DNA from: Bacteroides zhangwenhongii
GTDB taxonomy: Bacteria; Bacteroidota; Bacteroidia; Bacteroidales; Bacteroidaceae
NCBI RefSeq assembly: GCF_009193325.2
Contig: NZ_CP059856.1
Coordinates: 1,116,001 to 1,180,000, forward strand
Reading direction: 5' to 3'
Length of the DNA stretch: 64,000 nt
In this document: positions 42,720 through 51,889 of the stretch, in pieces
Numbering within the stretch: position 1 is the first letter of the stretch
How the letters are laid out: every line of letters starts with the position of its first letter
Notes under the pieces: generated by a model
Told to the model about the DNA's origin: nothing
What the model saw: only the letters and a program-made list of their open reading frames with translations
The model's database searches: none
Position numbers and translations under genes: made by a program

Positions 42720-43709
42720 ATGAATACCAAGATTGTAACAATAATAATACCAGTATATAATGCAAGAAGCACACTTCAACGTTGTGTAGATAGTGTTATC
42801 AACCAAACGTATCGATCATGGAACTTGATTCTAGTTGATGACGGCTCTGTAGATGGTAGCGATAAGCTATGTGATGAATACGTGAAGAAGGATGCACGTA
42901 TATTGGTTATTCATCAACCCAATAGAGGCGTCAGTGTAGCAAGAAACGTAGGTTTGGAAAATGCAAAAGGTGAGTTCGTTACTTTCATTGATTCGGATGA
43001 TTATGTTGATAAGTTATATTTAGAGCATCTTTGTAGTAGAGATGCAGATTATATCGTGAGTGGAATGCAAGATATGCCTGAAGGGCATGCCACAACATTA
43101 AAAGACGGTTTTTACAAAGATGATGAGATGGGGATAATTCTTTCTCGTGAAATAAACTCAATCTTATTTAAATCTCCATGGTGTAAACTATATCGAATGA
43201 TTATCATACGTAATGCACATTTAATGTTTGATTCCAAAATTCGATTTGGAGAAGACTCGCTTTTTAATCTACAATATCTTGATAACTGTAACTCCTTAGC
43301 TTGTGTTAATACCCCTGATTACAAATATTTCATACCGACATCGGTGGGTAAATATTATATTGAGCATGAACAGTATAGATATATTCTATACAAAAAAGTA
43401 CAAGCATACAAAGTATTGGAAATGAATAAGAAAGTTCGAAATAAGTACTATTTGGAACAAGAGTTTCATGATCTAACCACGAGGCTGTTCATTGGGGAGT
43501 TGATGAAGAAATTTAGCACTAAGAATCGAAAAGAATTCCTTTATACTTTTAGGTGCTGTTCAGAGATTAAGTATATCAATCCACTAAAAGGTGGGAGACT
43601 TTATGCGTTGATCCTTAAACTTATTCAACAACGTCATTGTATTATAGCATTTTATTTACTACGATTTGTATATCCATTATCTTTAATAGGCTCTAAAAGA
43701 ATTATTTGA
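42720..43709 (+). CDS. Family 2 glycosyltransferase
   Basis: A 329-residue GT-A enzyme from the ATG at 42720; a GTG 18 nt upstream lies inside a repeat and was not used. IIIPVYNARSTLQRCVDSVI, LVDDGSVDGSDKLCDEY and NRGVSVARNVGLENAKGEFV are followed by the metal-binding FIDSDDYVD. KSPWCKLYRM in the middle is common in capsule glycosyltransferases of this subgroup. It is separated from its left neighbour by a repeat-bearing gap, whereas the right neighbour starts 1 nt after its stop. Confidence 0.92.
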   Translation: MNTKIVTIIIPVYNARSTLQRCVDSVINQTYRSWNLILVDDGSVDGSDKLCDEYVKKDARILVIHQPNRGVSVARNVGLENAKGEFVTFIDSDDYVDKLYLEHLCSRDADYIVSGMQDMPEGHATTLKDGFYKDDEMGIILSREINSILFKSPWCKLYRMIIIRNAHLMFDSKIRFGEDSLFNLQYLDNCNSLACVNTPDYKYFIPTSVGKYYIEHEQYRYILYKKVQAYKVLEMNKKVRNKYYLEQEFHDLTTRLFIGELMKKFSTKNRKEFLYTFRCCSEIKYINPLKGGRLYALILKLIQQRHCIIAFYLLRFVYPLSLIGSKRII

Positions 43710-43710
43710 T

Positions 43711-44691
43711 ATGATGCATATTGCTCTCTGTATGGATAATCCATACACTCCCTATTGTGCTACAGTGATGGCTTCAGTAATTGAAAACAATCCGAAAACT
43801 GGTATTGCGTTTCACTTGCTATCATGTGATTTATCAGACACCAATAAAGAATATATTCGCCAGTGGATTAGTTCAATAGAAGGTGTGAAGGTGTATTTTT
43901 ATAATGTAGATTCCCACGTATTTGATAACTTCCCTATCGGTAATGCTTATCTAAACATTGGTGCTTATTTTCGTTTGTACTTGGCTGAATGTTTGAAAGA
44001 CATTGAAAAAGTGCTTTATCTAGATTGTGATTTGGTGAATGTGGCTTCTTTGACTGACCTTTGGAACACAGATATTTCAGATTATGCTGTAGCTGGTGTG
44101 CGTGACCGTATAAACGACTATGTGAGAGTGTACAACCGATTGGGTTATCCTATGAGTGAAGGGTATATCAATTCGGGGGTAATACTGATTAATTTAAAAC
44201 GTTGGCGCAAGGATAGTTTCTTCCAAAAGGCGCAGAATGTGGCTTGTTGCATACCTGAACAGCTGAAAAATCATGATCAAGACATCATCAATATGTTTTA
44301 TCATGGACAAATCTTAATGCTCGATTTTAAGTATAATCTTTTGGAGCATTACCTTTATACAGAGGACAAACTCTACATCAGTAAACAGTATTACCCTGAA
44401 ATAGAACGAGCTATAAAGCAACCAGTAATTATTCACTACTGTATGCCATTCAAACCATGGCATATGGAATGTATTAATCCATATCAAGGAATCTACTTGA
44501 AATACAAACAAATGACTCCATGGCCTGATATAACGCTTATAAAGAAGTCACACTTCACATGGAAGCAGATGCTTCTTAATAGACTTAAATGGTTGATGGG
44601 ACTTGCTGGATTATATCATTATGTGGGCAAGCAGTCACCATTGCGTGAGACTTTGAGTAAAATAGAAGAAGAAGGAAAGGTCCTGTTTTAA
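43711..44691 (+). CDS. Family 8 glycosyltransferase
   Basis: A 326-residue retaining glycosyltransferase related to LPS galactosyl/glucosyltransferases and glycogenins. The N-terminus IALCMDNPYTPYCATVMAS, the DXD motif in VLYLDCDLVNVASL near residue 106, and the C-terminal HYCMPFKPWH (His and Lys binding the diphosphate) are the GT8 signatures. GYINSGVILINLKRWR is also typical. UDP-glucose or UDP-galactose is the usual donor. It starts 1 nt after the preceding gene. Confidence 0.92.
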   Translation: MMHIALCMDNPYTPYCATVMASVIENNPKTGIAFHLLSCDLSDTNKEYIRQWISSIEGVKVYFYNVDSHVFDNFPIGNAYLNIGAYFRLYLAECLKDIEKVLYLDCDLVNVASLTDLWNTDISDYAVAGVRDRINDYVRVYNRLGYPMSEGYINSGVILINLKRWRKDSFFQKAQNVACCIPEQLKNHDQDIINMFYHGQILMLDFKYNLLEHYLYTEDKLYISKQYYPEIERAIKQPVIIHYCMPFKPWHMECINPYQGIYLKYKQMTPWPDITLIKKSHFTWKQMLLNRLKWLMGLAGLYHYVGKQSPLRETLSKIEEEGKVLF

Positions 44692-44771
44692 ATGTATATA
44701 GAGGGACATAAGATTATCAATTTATGAATTTGTTCAGGGCTATTTTTTTATTTCAATAAGTATAGTTGAAA

Positions 44772-45818
44772 ATGAATACAAACCGCTATGAATACATTGA
44801 TGCCCTACGTGGCATAGCTATTCTCTTTATTGTGTTTGGTCACATCCCTATGTTTTGTTATGGACTACCAGAAGCAGCACAACTTTCTTCGTTCAGGGCA
44901 TTTACTTCTATGGTGCAACTTCCTTTGTTTTTCTTTATTTCCGGTTTTTTATTTAGTGTAAAAACAGTTTTTAATAAATCGGGAGGGGTGAAATTTGAGT
45001 ACATATACAGAAGGGCCCGGCAATTGCTTTTACCGGCAATTGTATTTGGCGGTTTGTATCTATTAGTGAATGGAGGTAGCGTGCTAGAATGTATTATGGA
45101 TAAATTTAAGTCCGGATATTGGTTTACATGGTCGCTTTTTGAATTTTTGATGATGCAGGTGATATTGGAATGGATTGTTAGAAAATTTGCATGGAAAGAG
45201 GATGGAACTAAATATGCGATAGTGTGTATAGGGGGTGCTTTGGGAATGTATGTTTTGTCATTGCCGATAATTTATAATCAGATGAATGCTTTGTCGGGGA
45301 TATTGGGATTACCGCTGCTACGTTATTTTCTTTATTTTGTGGTGGGCAGACTTATCCGTGTATATCTATACAAACTATGTATGTGGGAATATCGGGATGT
45401 GGCAGTAGCTATGATTGTCATGATATTCGCAGGTTTGGCTATAGCAACATGGGGAATAAACAAAGCTTGGGATGGAATATTTTTTCATCTACATTTGATT
45501 CTATTTGAACTGTCTGCATTACTTCTATTTTTTGCGATGTTCTATCGTCATCGCAACTATTTTGTTTCTTCCGATAGATTAATGAAGGTACTTGTGCTAG
45601 TCGGTCGCCGAACACTCGATATTTATCTGCTTCATTACTTCTTTTTGCCTAAAGATTTACATGTAATAGGTTCGTATTTCATGGAGCATCCTGCTCCTGT
45701 GATAGAATTTATCGTTTCTTTCGTAGTTACTATAATGATTGTGGCGGTATGTCTGTTGATAAGTGAGTTGTTACGTTCAAGCAAATTAGTGGCGAAATGG
45801 GCTTTGGGTGGAAAATAA
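44772..45818 (+). CDS. Acyltransferase family 3 membrane protein
   Basis: A 348-residue membrane O-acyltransferase from the ATG at 44772; a TTG two codons upstream was rejected. YEYIDALRGIAILFIVFGHI carries the conserved Arg and His of the family, FFISGFLFSV and RARQLLLPAIVFG follow, and about ten membrane helices are predicted. It sits next to a second family-3 gene 17 nt on. The substrate is probably a capsule sugar hydroxyl. Confidence 0.9.
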   Translation: MNTNRYEYIDALRGIAILFIVFGHIPMFCYGLPEAAQLSSFRAFTSMVQLPLFFFISGFLFSVKTVFNKSGGVKFEYIYRRARQLLLPAIVFGGLYLLVNGGSVLECIMDKFKSGYWFTWSLFEFLMMQVILEWIVRKFAWKEDGTKYAIVCIGGALGMYVLSLPIIYNQMNALSGILGLPLLRYFLYFVVGRLIRVYLYKLCMWEYRDVAVAMIVMIFAGLAIATWGINKAWDGIFFHLHLILFELSALLLFFAMFYRHRNYFVSSDRLMKVLVLVGRRTLDIYLLHYFFLPKDLHVIGSYFMEHPAPVIEFIVSFVVTIMIVAVCLLISELLRSSKLVAKWALGGK

Positions 45819-45835
45819 GAAAATAAAATACCTCA

Positions 45836-46867
45836 ATGGAAACTAAAAATTTAGCAATCGATGCACTTCGGCTTCCACTGATTATTCTGGTGGTGTTCAT
45901 TCACATGAATCCAACATTTGATAGTGTGGGATATTGGGGGCTGACGATTAATACAATTGCCCAAGTGGCAGTGCCTTGCTTCTTTGTGATAGCTGGATAT
46001 TTCTTTGTTGGGAATAAGCCGCTTACACTGGAAATGTATAAAGTGAAGCTGAAAAAGAGAGTGGTGACGCTACTCATTCCTTATTTGCTGTGGAACTTGG
46101 TACCTTCGTTAGTGCTGATTGGCGGCAATCTTTTCTCAATTGTATTTCGTGGCAAATCAACTGAAGACCTCATGATATTTCTTACAGATTTGTGGAACGA
46201 TGGACTGTGGCATTTATGGTGGGACAAAGTGAATGGAATGCCTTCTGATTCTCCATTGTGGTTTTTAAGAGATTTGATAGTGATGTGTGTGCTGGCTCCA
46301 GTATTTTATTATTTCATCAAGAAGGGAGGAAAACTTGCGGTTGTTATTTGGTTTTTGTTATATGTATTCCTACCTGTCTCTTGGGCGCATCTTCCTGGTA
46401 TAAGTATAACAGCTGTATTTTTCTTTAATATAGGTCTTTACTTAAGATACAATGGGATAGGTCTTGTTGGTGGAAGTAATAGAATATATCAGTTAGTCTG
46501 TGTCGCAACAGCGTTTGTCCTCTTGATATTGGCTGTGTTGTTTAGAAATCAGGGGTATCTATATTCATTGTTTATTCCTGTTGGGACTTTTTGCAGTTTT
46601 ATTCTGATAGGATGGGCAAAGCCAAGTGTAGTGAAATGTTTAGCTAAGTTTTCACCCACTATATTCTTTGTTTATGCAATACATCAGACGTTTGTGTTGG
46701 TATATATGGGTAAGATGGTAGGAAGATTGCTGCCAGATAGTTATGTAGGTGACGTATTGGTATATTTCACTGTACCGTTTATAACAACGGCAGTATGTAT
46801 CGTTATCTATTATTTGCTGAAACTGGTATCCCCTAGATTTCTTAGAGTGCTTTGTGGTGGACGATAA
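45836..46867 (+). CDS. Acyltransferase family 3 membrane protein
   Basis: A 343-residue membrane O-acyltransferase. NLAIDALRLPLIILVVFIHM and FFVIAGYFFVGN are the family start, LLIPYLLWNLVPSL and the aromatic SPLWFLRDLIVM follow; ten helices are predicted. It differs strongly from the neighbour at 44772, so the pair did not arise by recent duplication. A truncated third family member follows 14 nt downstream. Confidence 0.9.
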   Translation: METKNLAIDALRLPLIILVVFIHMNPTFDSVGYWGLTINTIAQVAVPCFFVIAGYFFVGNKPLTLEMYKVKLKKRVVTLLIPYLLWNLVPSLVLIGGNLFSIVFRGKSTEDLMIFLTDLWNDGLWHLWWDKVNGMPSDSPLWFLRDLIVMCVLAPVFYYFIKKGGKLAVVIWFLLYVFLPVSWAHLPGISITAVFFFNIGLYLRYNGIGLVGGSNRIYQLVCVATAFVLLILAVLFRNQGYLYSLFIPVGTFCSFILIGWAKPSVVKCLAKFSPTIFFVYAIHQTFVLVYMGKMVGRLLPDSYVGDVLVYFTVPFITTAVCIVIYYLLKLVSPRFLRVLCGGR

Positions 46868-46881
46868 TACAAATATAAATA

Positions 46882-46971
46882 ATGAAAAAGAAAAATGAAT
46901 CTCGTGGTCACTTGGTGTGGCTGGACGCGCTGCGTTTTATAACAGCTTTTTTAGTGATATTTTATCACTAA
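46882..46971 (+). pseudogene. Remnant of a family-3 acyltransferase (N-terminus only)
   Basis: Twenty-nine codons read MKKKNESRGHLVWLDALRF then ITAFLVIFYH and stop. This is the conserved start of a family-3 acyltransferase up to the catalytic His. After the stop the same frame continues HNDLFHSNLMLYE, which still looks like the family, before ending at the next gene. Some 300 codons are missing. It is a decayed gene whose end was replaced by the glycosyltransferase at 47006. Confidence 0.75.
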
Positions 46972-47005
46972 CACAACGATCTTTTTCATTCAAATTTAAT
47001 GCTTT

Positions 47006-48034
47006 ATGAATAATAAATTTGTAACATTTATAATGCCAGCATATAATGCTGCTGCTACTATTGATGAGACAATACGGTCACTTAAAGAACAAGACCTCGA
47101 TAATTGGTATCTTATTGTTGTAGATGATGGTAGTTCTGATAATACTAAAGATATAATAGAAGATATCGCTAAAAGAGACACTAGAATCAAACTGATAACT
47201 CAAACGAATCAGGGGCCTGCAGTAGCTAGGGCCAATGCTATTGCTATTGCTGAAACAGAGTATATTGCAATATTAGATGCCGATGATTTACTGTCTAAAA
47301 ATTATGTGAGATTATTAGTTGATAGAGCAAAAGATACGAAGGCGGATATTATAATGCCTAATGTAAAATGTATAGATAAAGAGGGAGTAATAGAAGAAAA
47401 TTCTCATTTTGGAAGGCAAAAACTGACAGCGAAAATGATAATAAATAATAGTTTAGAAGCTTTTGATATGTCTGTTTCATGGAAATTGCATGGATGGATG
47501 ATAATTAAGACCAACTTAGCTAAAACGTATTATACATTTGATAATGTTTGCTATTCCAAATTTAATTCTGATGAATACATATCACGCTATTTGTATTTAA
47601 AATCTAAGACAGTAGCTCTTACTACTGCTATCTATTTTTATAGGTACGTTGCAACGAGTATAACTCATCATTTTTCAGTTCGTCATTTTGATCGTATATT
47701 AACTTTAAATCATTTAGCGAACTTGTGTATTGATGAAGATGTACCGATAGAAACAACCCATAAAGTTTACTCAATGTATAGGTCGTGCATAATTCAATCA
47801 TTCTTATTATATGAATTACATTCTAATGAAATAGATGATGGAGGAAAAACATTTTCAATGATTATGGACACCTATAAAGCATATAAAAAGAATTTTCCTT
47901 CTAAATTATTTCAACATGTTGGATTAAAGGAAAAGATAAAATATACCATTTCTTTGTCTGGAGAAAATGTTATTAAGTTGATTGTATATATGAAATCATT
48001 ATTGTCCACTAAAAAGCGGACGGTTAAAAATTGA
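47006..48034 (+). CDS. Family 2 glycosyltransferase
   Basis: A 342-residue GT-A enzyme. VTFIMPAYNAAATIDETIRS, LIVVDDGSSDNTKDIIEDI and NQGPAVARANAIAIAETEY lead to the metal-binding AILDADDLLSKN. The C-terminal half is helical and unlike the other GT2 proteins of the locus. Base composition is markedly A+T-rich. It starts just past the acyltransferase remnant and is followed by a 117-bp gap without a recognisable feature. Confidence 0.91.
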   Translation: MNNKFVTFIMPAYNAAATIDETIRSLKEQDLDNWYLIVVDDGSSDNTKDIIEDIAKRDTRIKLITQTNQGPAVARANAIAIAETEYIAILDADDLLSKNYVRLLVDRAKDTKADIIMPNVKCIDKEGVIEENSHFGRQKLTAKMIINNSLEAFDMSVSWKLHGWMIIKTNLAKTYYTFDNVCYSKFNSDEYISRYLYLKSKTVALTTAIYFYRYVATSITHHFSVRHFDRILTLNHLANLCIDEDVPIETTHKVYSMYRSCIIQSFLLYELHSNEIDDGGKTFSMIMDTYKAYKKNFPSKLFQHVGLKEKIKYTISLSGENVIKLIVYMKSLLSTKKRTVKN

Positions 48035-48151
48035 ACAAACTGAGACTGGCATTTAATCTGTGTTTTTACTCTCTTAGCATTAATTGTGCAGTTTAGTTAT
48101 CAGGAGTTTCCATAAGTAATATGTGTAATATTTAATGATTGTTTATTAAAA

Positions 48152-49126
48152 ATGATTTCAATAATTATACCGGTATACAATGTCGAGAGATACTTGAAAG
48201 AATGTCTTGATAGTGTATCGATATTGCAGGGTTTTGAGTTTGAGGCTATTCTTGTGGATGATGGATCTTCAGATAGTTCTGGGGTGATCTGTGATGAGTA
48301 TGCTCGCAGTGATTCAAGGTTTAAGGTCATTCATCAGCTAAATGGTGGAGTCAGTAAAGCGAGGAATGCTGGTCTTGATGCGGCGAGAGGGGAATGGGTA
48401 TGGTTTGTGGATTCGGATGATGTAGTAGATGTACGATGTACCACACAAATCCATCAATGGCTAAATCGACATAATGATACTGATTATGTGATGTTTGATT
48501 TGAAGAAATTCGATGATGGTGACATACTTGTTATGGATTCTGTTTTCGGGCAGTACACAGAAGTGAATATCCTTCAAGAAAAATCTAAAAATGACTTCTT
48601 GCTAAGATATGTTTGTGCTTACCATTGGACTCTTTGGTATAGACGTGAAGTAATAGAAAGATATAATATTCGCTTTACAATAGGCATTAGGAATTCCGAA
48701 GATGGTGAGTTTATGGCTAAGTATCTCATGGTGATGCAGCATCCTGTGAAGGTGGATTTCCCAATATGTTATTATCGTATGCGAGAGGGGTCTGCCATGC
48801 ATTTGGCTAATGCCAAGAAGAATATCATAGACGATGTACCTGTTGTGTTCTTTAATTTGCTCAAATGGATGGATAAGGTCGGCATTTCCACAGAATCATG
48901 GTTGAACTATTGGTTTATGAAGATGATACAAAATCTACTTGTTAATGCTTCACAATATCCACAGTTGGATAGAAGGCAGTTTCAAAATACTGTAGGAAAA
49001 ATGCTTCAAGCTTGCAAAGATAAAGGTTTTACTTTTGTCAATGATAAAAAAATGAGATTGGCAGGATGGAATGTCTCAGTTTATTTTCTTGTCAATAGAC
49101 TATATCTGAAAATTAAAGGTTTATAA
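48152..49126 (+). CDS. Family 2 glycosyltransferase
   Basis: A 324-residue GT-A enzyme. ISIIIPVYNVERYLKECLDS, ILVDDGSSDSSGVICDEYA and NGGVSKARNAGLDAARGEWV are followed by the metal-binding WFVDSDDVVD. The middle part (YHWTLWYRREVIERYNI, GIRNSEDGEFMAKYL) is typical of capsule GT2 enzymes. It ends 4 nt before the serine-acetyltransferase-like gene. Confidence 0.92.
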   Translation: MISIIIPVYNVERYLKECLDSVSILQGFEFEAILVDDGSSDSSGVICDEYARSDSRFKVIHQLNGGVSKARNAGLDAARGEWVWFVDSDDVVDVRCTTQIHQWLNRHNDTDYVMFDLKKFDDGDILVMDSVFGQYTEVNILQEKSKNDFLLRYVCAYHWTLWYRREVIERYNIRFTIGIRNSEDGEFMAKYLMVMQHPVKVDFPICYYRMREGSAMHLANAKKNIIDDVPVVFFNLLKWMDKVGISTESWLNYWFMKMIQNLLVNASQYPQLDRRQFQNTVGKMLQACKDKGFTFVNDKKMRLAGWNVSVYFLVNRLYLKIKGL

Positions 49127-49130
49127 TAAT

Positions 49131-49661
49131 ATGGTAAATTTGATTTTTGGTATTATCGGTTGGCCACATATTTTCGCTTATTTGTTCTTTAGAAGAAAGG
49201 ATAAAAGAATAGACATGGATTTGGCAACCTATAACGGTGGAAAGACAGGTGTTACGGCTTTTGTCAGTGCCTTGAAAAGAAATGAATATCGCAATGTGTT
49301 TTACTTTCGAATTCCTCTTGTTTTTCGTCTCTTCTTGAACCTTATATTACGGCGAGTTCCTGATTGTAAGCTCCAGTGTGCCCATATCGGGGGGGGGGTG
49401 AATATACATCATGGCTGGGGGACAATCGTCCTTGCTGAACGAATAGGAGAGGATTTTTCAGTTTATCAAAATGTTACTGTTGGATATGGTAAGGATGGCA
49501 AGCCAAGTATAGGAAATCATGTAAGCATCTACTCTGGTGCTGTCGTTTTTGGTGGAATAACAATAGGAGACCATGTAAGAATTGCGGCAAACACAGTGGT
49601 GCGAACGGATATTCCTCCTCATTCGCTTGTCTATGGCAATCCGGCAGTGATTGTTCATTAA
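49131..49661 (+). CDS. Serine-acetyltransferase-like sugar O-acetyltransferase with a 10-G tract
   Basis: A 176-residue hexapeptide acetyltransferase. The first 75 residues are a conserved extension (RIDMDLATYNGG, NEYRNVFYFRIPL) shared with the paralogue at 53850. The beta-helix follows (HIGGGVNIHHGWGTIVLAER, YQNVTVGYGKDGKPSIGNHV, NTVVRTDIPPHSLVYGNPA), with catalytic His in NIHHGWG. Codons for Gly-Gly-Gly form a run of 10 G (49389-49398). A gain or loss of one G would shift the frame at residue 86, just before the catalytic His. Such proteins in capsule loci usually acetylate sugars rather than serine. Confidence 0.87.
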   Translation: MVNLIFGIIGWPHIFAYLFFRRKDKRIDMDLATYNGGKTGVTAFVSALKRNEYRNVFYFRIPLVFRLFLNLILRRVPDCKLQCAHIGGGVNIHHGWGTIVLAERIGEDFSVYQNVTVGYGKDGKPSIGNHVSIYSGAVVFGGITIGDHVRIAANTVVRTDIPPHSLVYGNPAVIVH

Positions 49662-49669
49662 AATAGTTT

Positions 49670-50707
49670 ATGGTACAAAAAGAAAGAATCTTTTATTGGG
49701 ATGTTATTAAAGCATTTGCAATATTTCTTGTAGTGTGGGGACACTGCCTCCAATATCTTCAAGTGGATACGGAAAAATGTTGGGGGTCTTGTACTTCTGG
49801 TTTTATCTACTCTTTTCACATGCCCCTTTTTATGATGGTGAGCGGTTATTTTGCTCGTGGTATTTACCAAAAGAACTTTTCGGACAACCTGAAACATAAG
49901 ACTTTACAGATTCTATTGCCTTCTATTTCTACTTATATTGTTGTAGGACTCATGCTGATATATGTAAGACATGAGCAATGGGGATATGGATTGGTTAAGT
50001 TGGGAGTGAATTGTTTTACAAGTTTTTGGTTTTTGAAAGCACTCTATATCTTGTATGTAGTAGGTATCGTATTTATGTGGATTTATCGGAAAAGTAAATA
50101 TATGGCTTTGGTGTGGGGCATATCCTTGTTCATCTTTTTACGTGATGATGTGGAATTTGTTCATTGTATGTCGATGTTGCCTTTCTTCTTAATCGGTATG
50201 CTCTTATATAAATTTGAGGAAAGATTTTGGGGAAATAAGTTCAAGATAGCTTTGGTCAGTGCTTTTATATGCGCTATTTTGTGCTTACGCTATGACATTG
50301 TTGATTATAATATGTATATGCATCCTTTCCATTTTGATATGCCATCAATTTATCTCTTTGTGATAAGAACACTTATCGGAACATTTGCAAGTTTACTATG
50401 TATTATATTGATTCGTTTAATTTGTGATAGGTTAGGCGATATTGGTTTGGTACGAGCTTTTGCCAAGGTAGGAACTATGACGTTAGGTATTTATATTTTT
50501 CATAGAGAAATAGTATTATTGTCTAATCGTTTCGCAGTAAAGGTAGAGGCCTTAAATATCTTTGGTGATTCTGATATGGGGGAGTTGTTTTATGAATACG
50601 GTATTTGCCTAACTGCCACCTTGCTGTTTATGGCTATAAGCATTTTAATCATTCTGATCTTAAGAAAGAACAAATATTCGAGACTGATTTTCTTAGGTGA
50701 AAAATAA
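49670..50707 (+). CDS. Acyltransferase family 3 membrane protein
   Basis: A 345-residue membrane acyltransferase. RIFYWDVIKAFAIFLVVWGH gives the conserved core with the catalytic His; FHMPLFMMVSGYFARG and LKHKTLQILLPSISTYIVVG follow, and ten helices are predicted. It is the fourth intact family-3 member in the window, 8 nt after the hexapeptide acetyltransferase. The two may act on the same residue, or one may work in the periplasm and one in the cytoplasm. Confidence 0.9.
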   Translation: MVQKERIFYWDVIKAFAIFLVVWGHCLQYLQVDTEKCWGSCTSGFIYSFHMPLFMMVSGYFARGIYQKNFSDNLKHKTLQILLPSISTYIVVGLMLIYVRHEQWGYGLVKLGVNCFTSFWFLKALYILYVVGIVFMWIYRKSKYMALVWGISLFIFLRDDVEFVHCMSMLPFFLIGMLLYKFEERFWGNKFKIALVSAFICAILCLRYDIVDYNMYMHPFHFDMPSIYLFVIRTLIGTFASLLCIILIRLICDRLGDIGLVRAFAKVGTMTLGIYIFHREIVLLSNRFAVKVEALNIFGDSDMGELFYEYGICLTATLLFMAISILIILILRKNKYSRLIFLGEK

Positions 50708-50719
50708 TCATTTTAGATA

Positions 50720-51883
50720 ATGGCTACGTATAATTATGACTTTGTCAACGATAAGTTCAGAGACGAAGTGATTTGGAAAACCCGGCAGAATTGTTTGGTG
50801 GAAACGCCTCTCAAAGTAATATGCTATAAAGATGCGTATGTCTTTCCATTTAAGGAAGGGCAAAGAGGTGAGGTTGTCACAGCCGATGGGATAACCTTGG
50901 CTTCCGATTTCAAGGAAAAAACTTCTTTGGATAAGTTTGATACCACAGGGCTAAGACACGGGAAAAAGGCAATCTTTGTGGGCTCTCTTTGGATTTATAT
51001 TTGGGGACATTGTTTTACAGATCATTTCAATAAGGCTTGGTTTGTCAATACGGATGAGTGTCGCAAACTTCAAAATGAAGGAGCTGAACTGGTTTTTATC
51101 TCTTGTACTACCCAGGTTCCTAAGTATATTCAACTGATATTCCAATATGCAGGAATAGATTTGCATCAAGTAAGAATGATAACTGATCCTACTCGGTTTG
51201 AACAGCTCTATGTCCCGGAAAATTGTTATTACCATACTTGTGACAAATGGCATAGATATTATACAAGGGAGTATCTTGGATTGTTGGACAACATTTGGAA
51301 AAATGTAACAAAAGAGGCTGAAATTGCAGGAAATTATCCTGTTTATGACAACATCTATCTGACCCGCACACAAGGCAAGTTTGGAAGTCTATGGAAAGAT
51401 TTGGGAGAGAAAGCGATAGAAAACGCATTTGCCAAGGATGGATATACAGTAATCGCTCCAGAGAAACATACGGTGGCACAACAGTTCTGGATGATGATGA
51501 ATTGTAAAAGATTGGTAGCAACGGATGGTTCTATTTGCCATGCCTCTTGCTTCTGTAAGCCTCATACGAAAGTCACTGTATTGTGCAAGGCTGATTTTTT
51601 GGTGGAGCATCAGATCGTTTCCAATCAAATAGCCAACTTGGATGTGACATACGTTTCAGTACATCATTCTTTTTTTGTAGATAAGAAGCAGCCTTGGCAT
51701 GGCCCTTATCTCCTTTGCATAACAAATAATTTGGAGCGATATATGGGATATAAGATACCTCACCTCCCTTTCTTTCTTACAAAGAATTTTGTGAAATATT
51801 GTATCAGAAAAACCTATGTTTCTATTTTCGGGAATATGGAATGGATGAACAATATAGTTCGTAAACAACTAAAGAAGTCATAA
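50720..51883 (+). CDS. Family 61-like glycosyltransferase (DUF563)
   Basis: A 387-residue protein. The core GT61/DUF563 features are GHCFTDHFNKAWFVNTDE near residue 95, IYLTRTQGKFGSLWKDLGEK near 215, and the C-terminal AQQFWMMMNCKRLVATDGSI followed by HASCFC. In eukaryotic and bacterial relatives this domain transfers xylose or other sugars. No signal peptide is visible. It lies between an acyltransferase and a nucleotide-sugar epimerase gene. The donor is unknown. Confidence 0.82.
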   Translation: MATYNYDFVNDKFRDEVIWKTRQNCLVETPLKVICYKDAYVFPFKEGQRGEVVTADGITLASDFKEKTSLDKFDTTGLRHGKKAIFVGSLWIYIWGHCFTDHFNKAWFVNTDECRKLQNEGAELVFISCTTQVPKYIQLIFQYAGIDLHQVRMITDPTRFEQLYVPENCYYHTCDKWHRYYTREYLGLLDNIWKNVTKEAEIAGNYPVYDNIYLTRTQGKFGSLWKDLGEKAIENAFAKDGYTVIAPEKHTVAQQFWMMMNCKRLVATDGSICHASCFCKPHTKVTVLCKADFLVEHQIVSNQIANLDVTYVSVHHSFFVDKKQPWHGPYLLCITNNLERYMGYKIPHLPFFLTKNFVKYCIRKTYVSIFGNMEWMNNIVRKQLKKS

Positions 51884-51889
51884 TTATAT

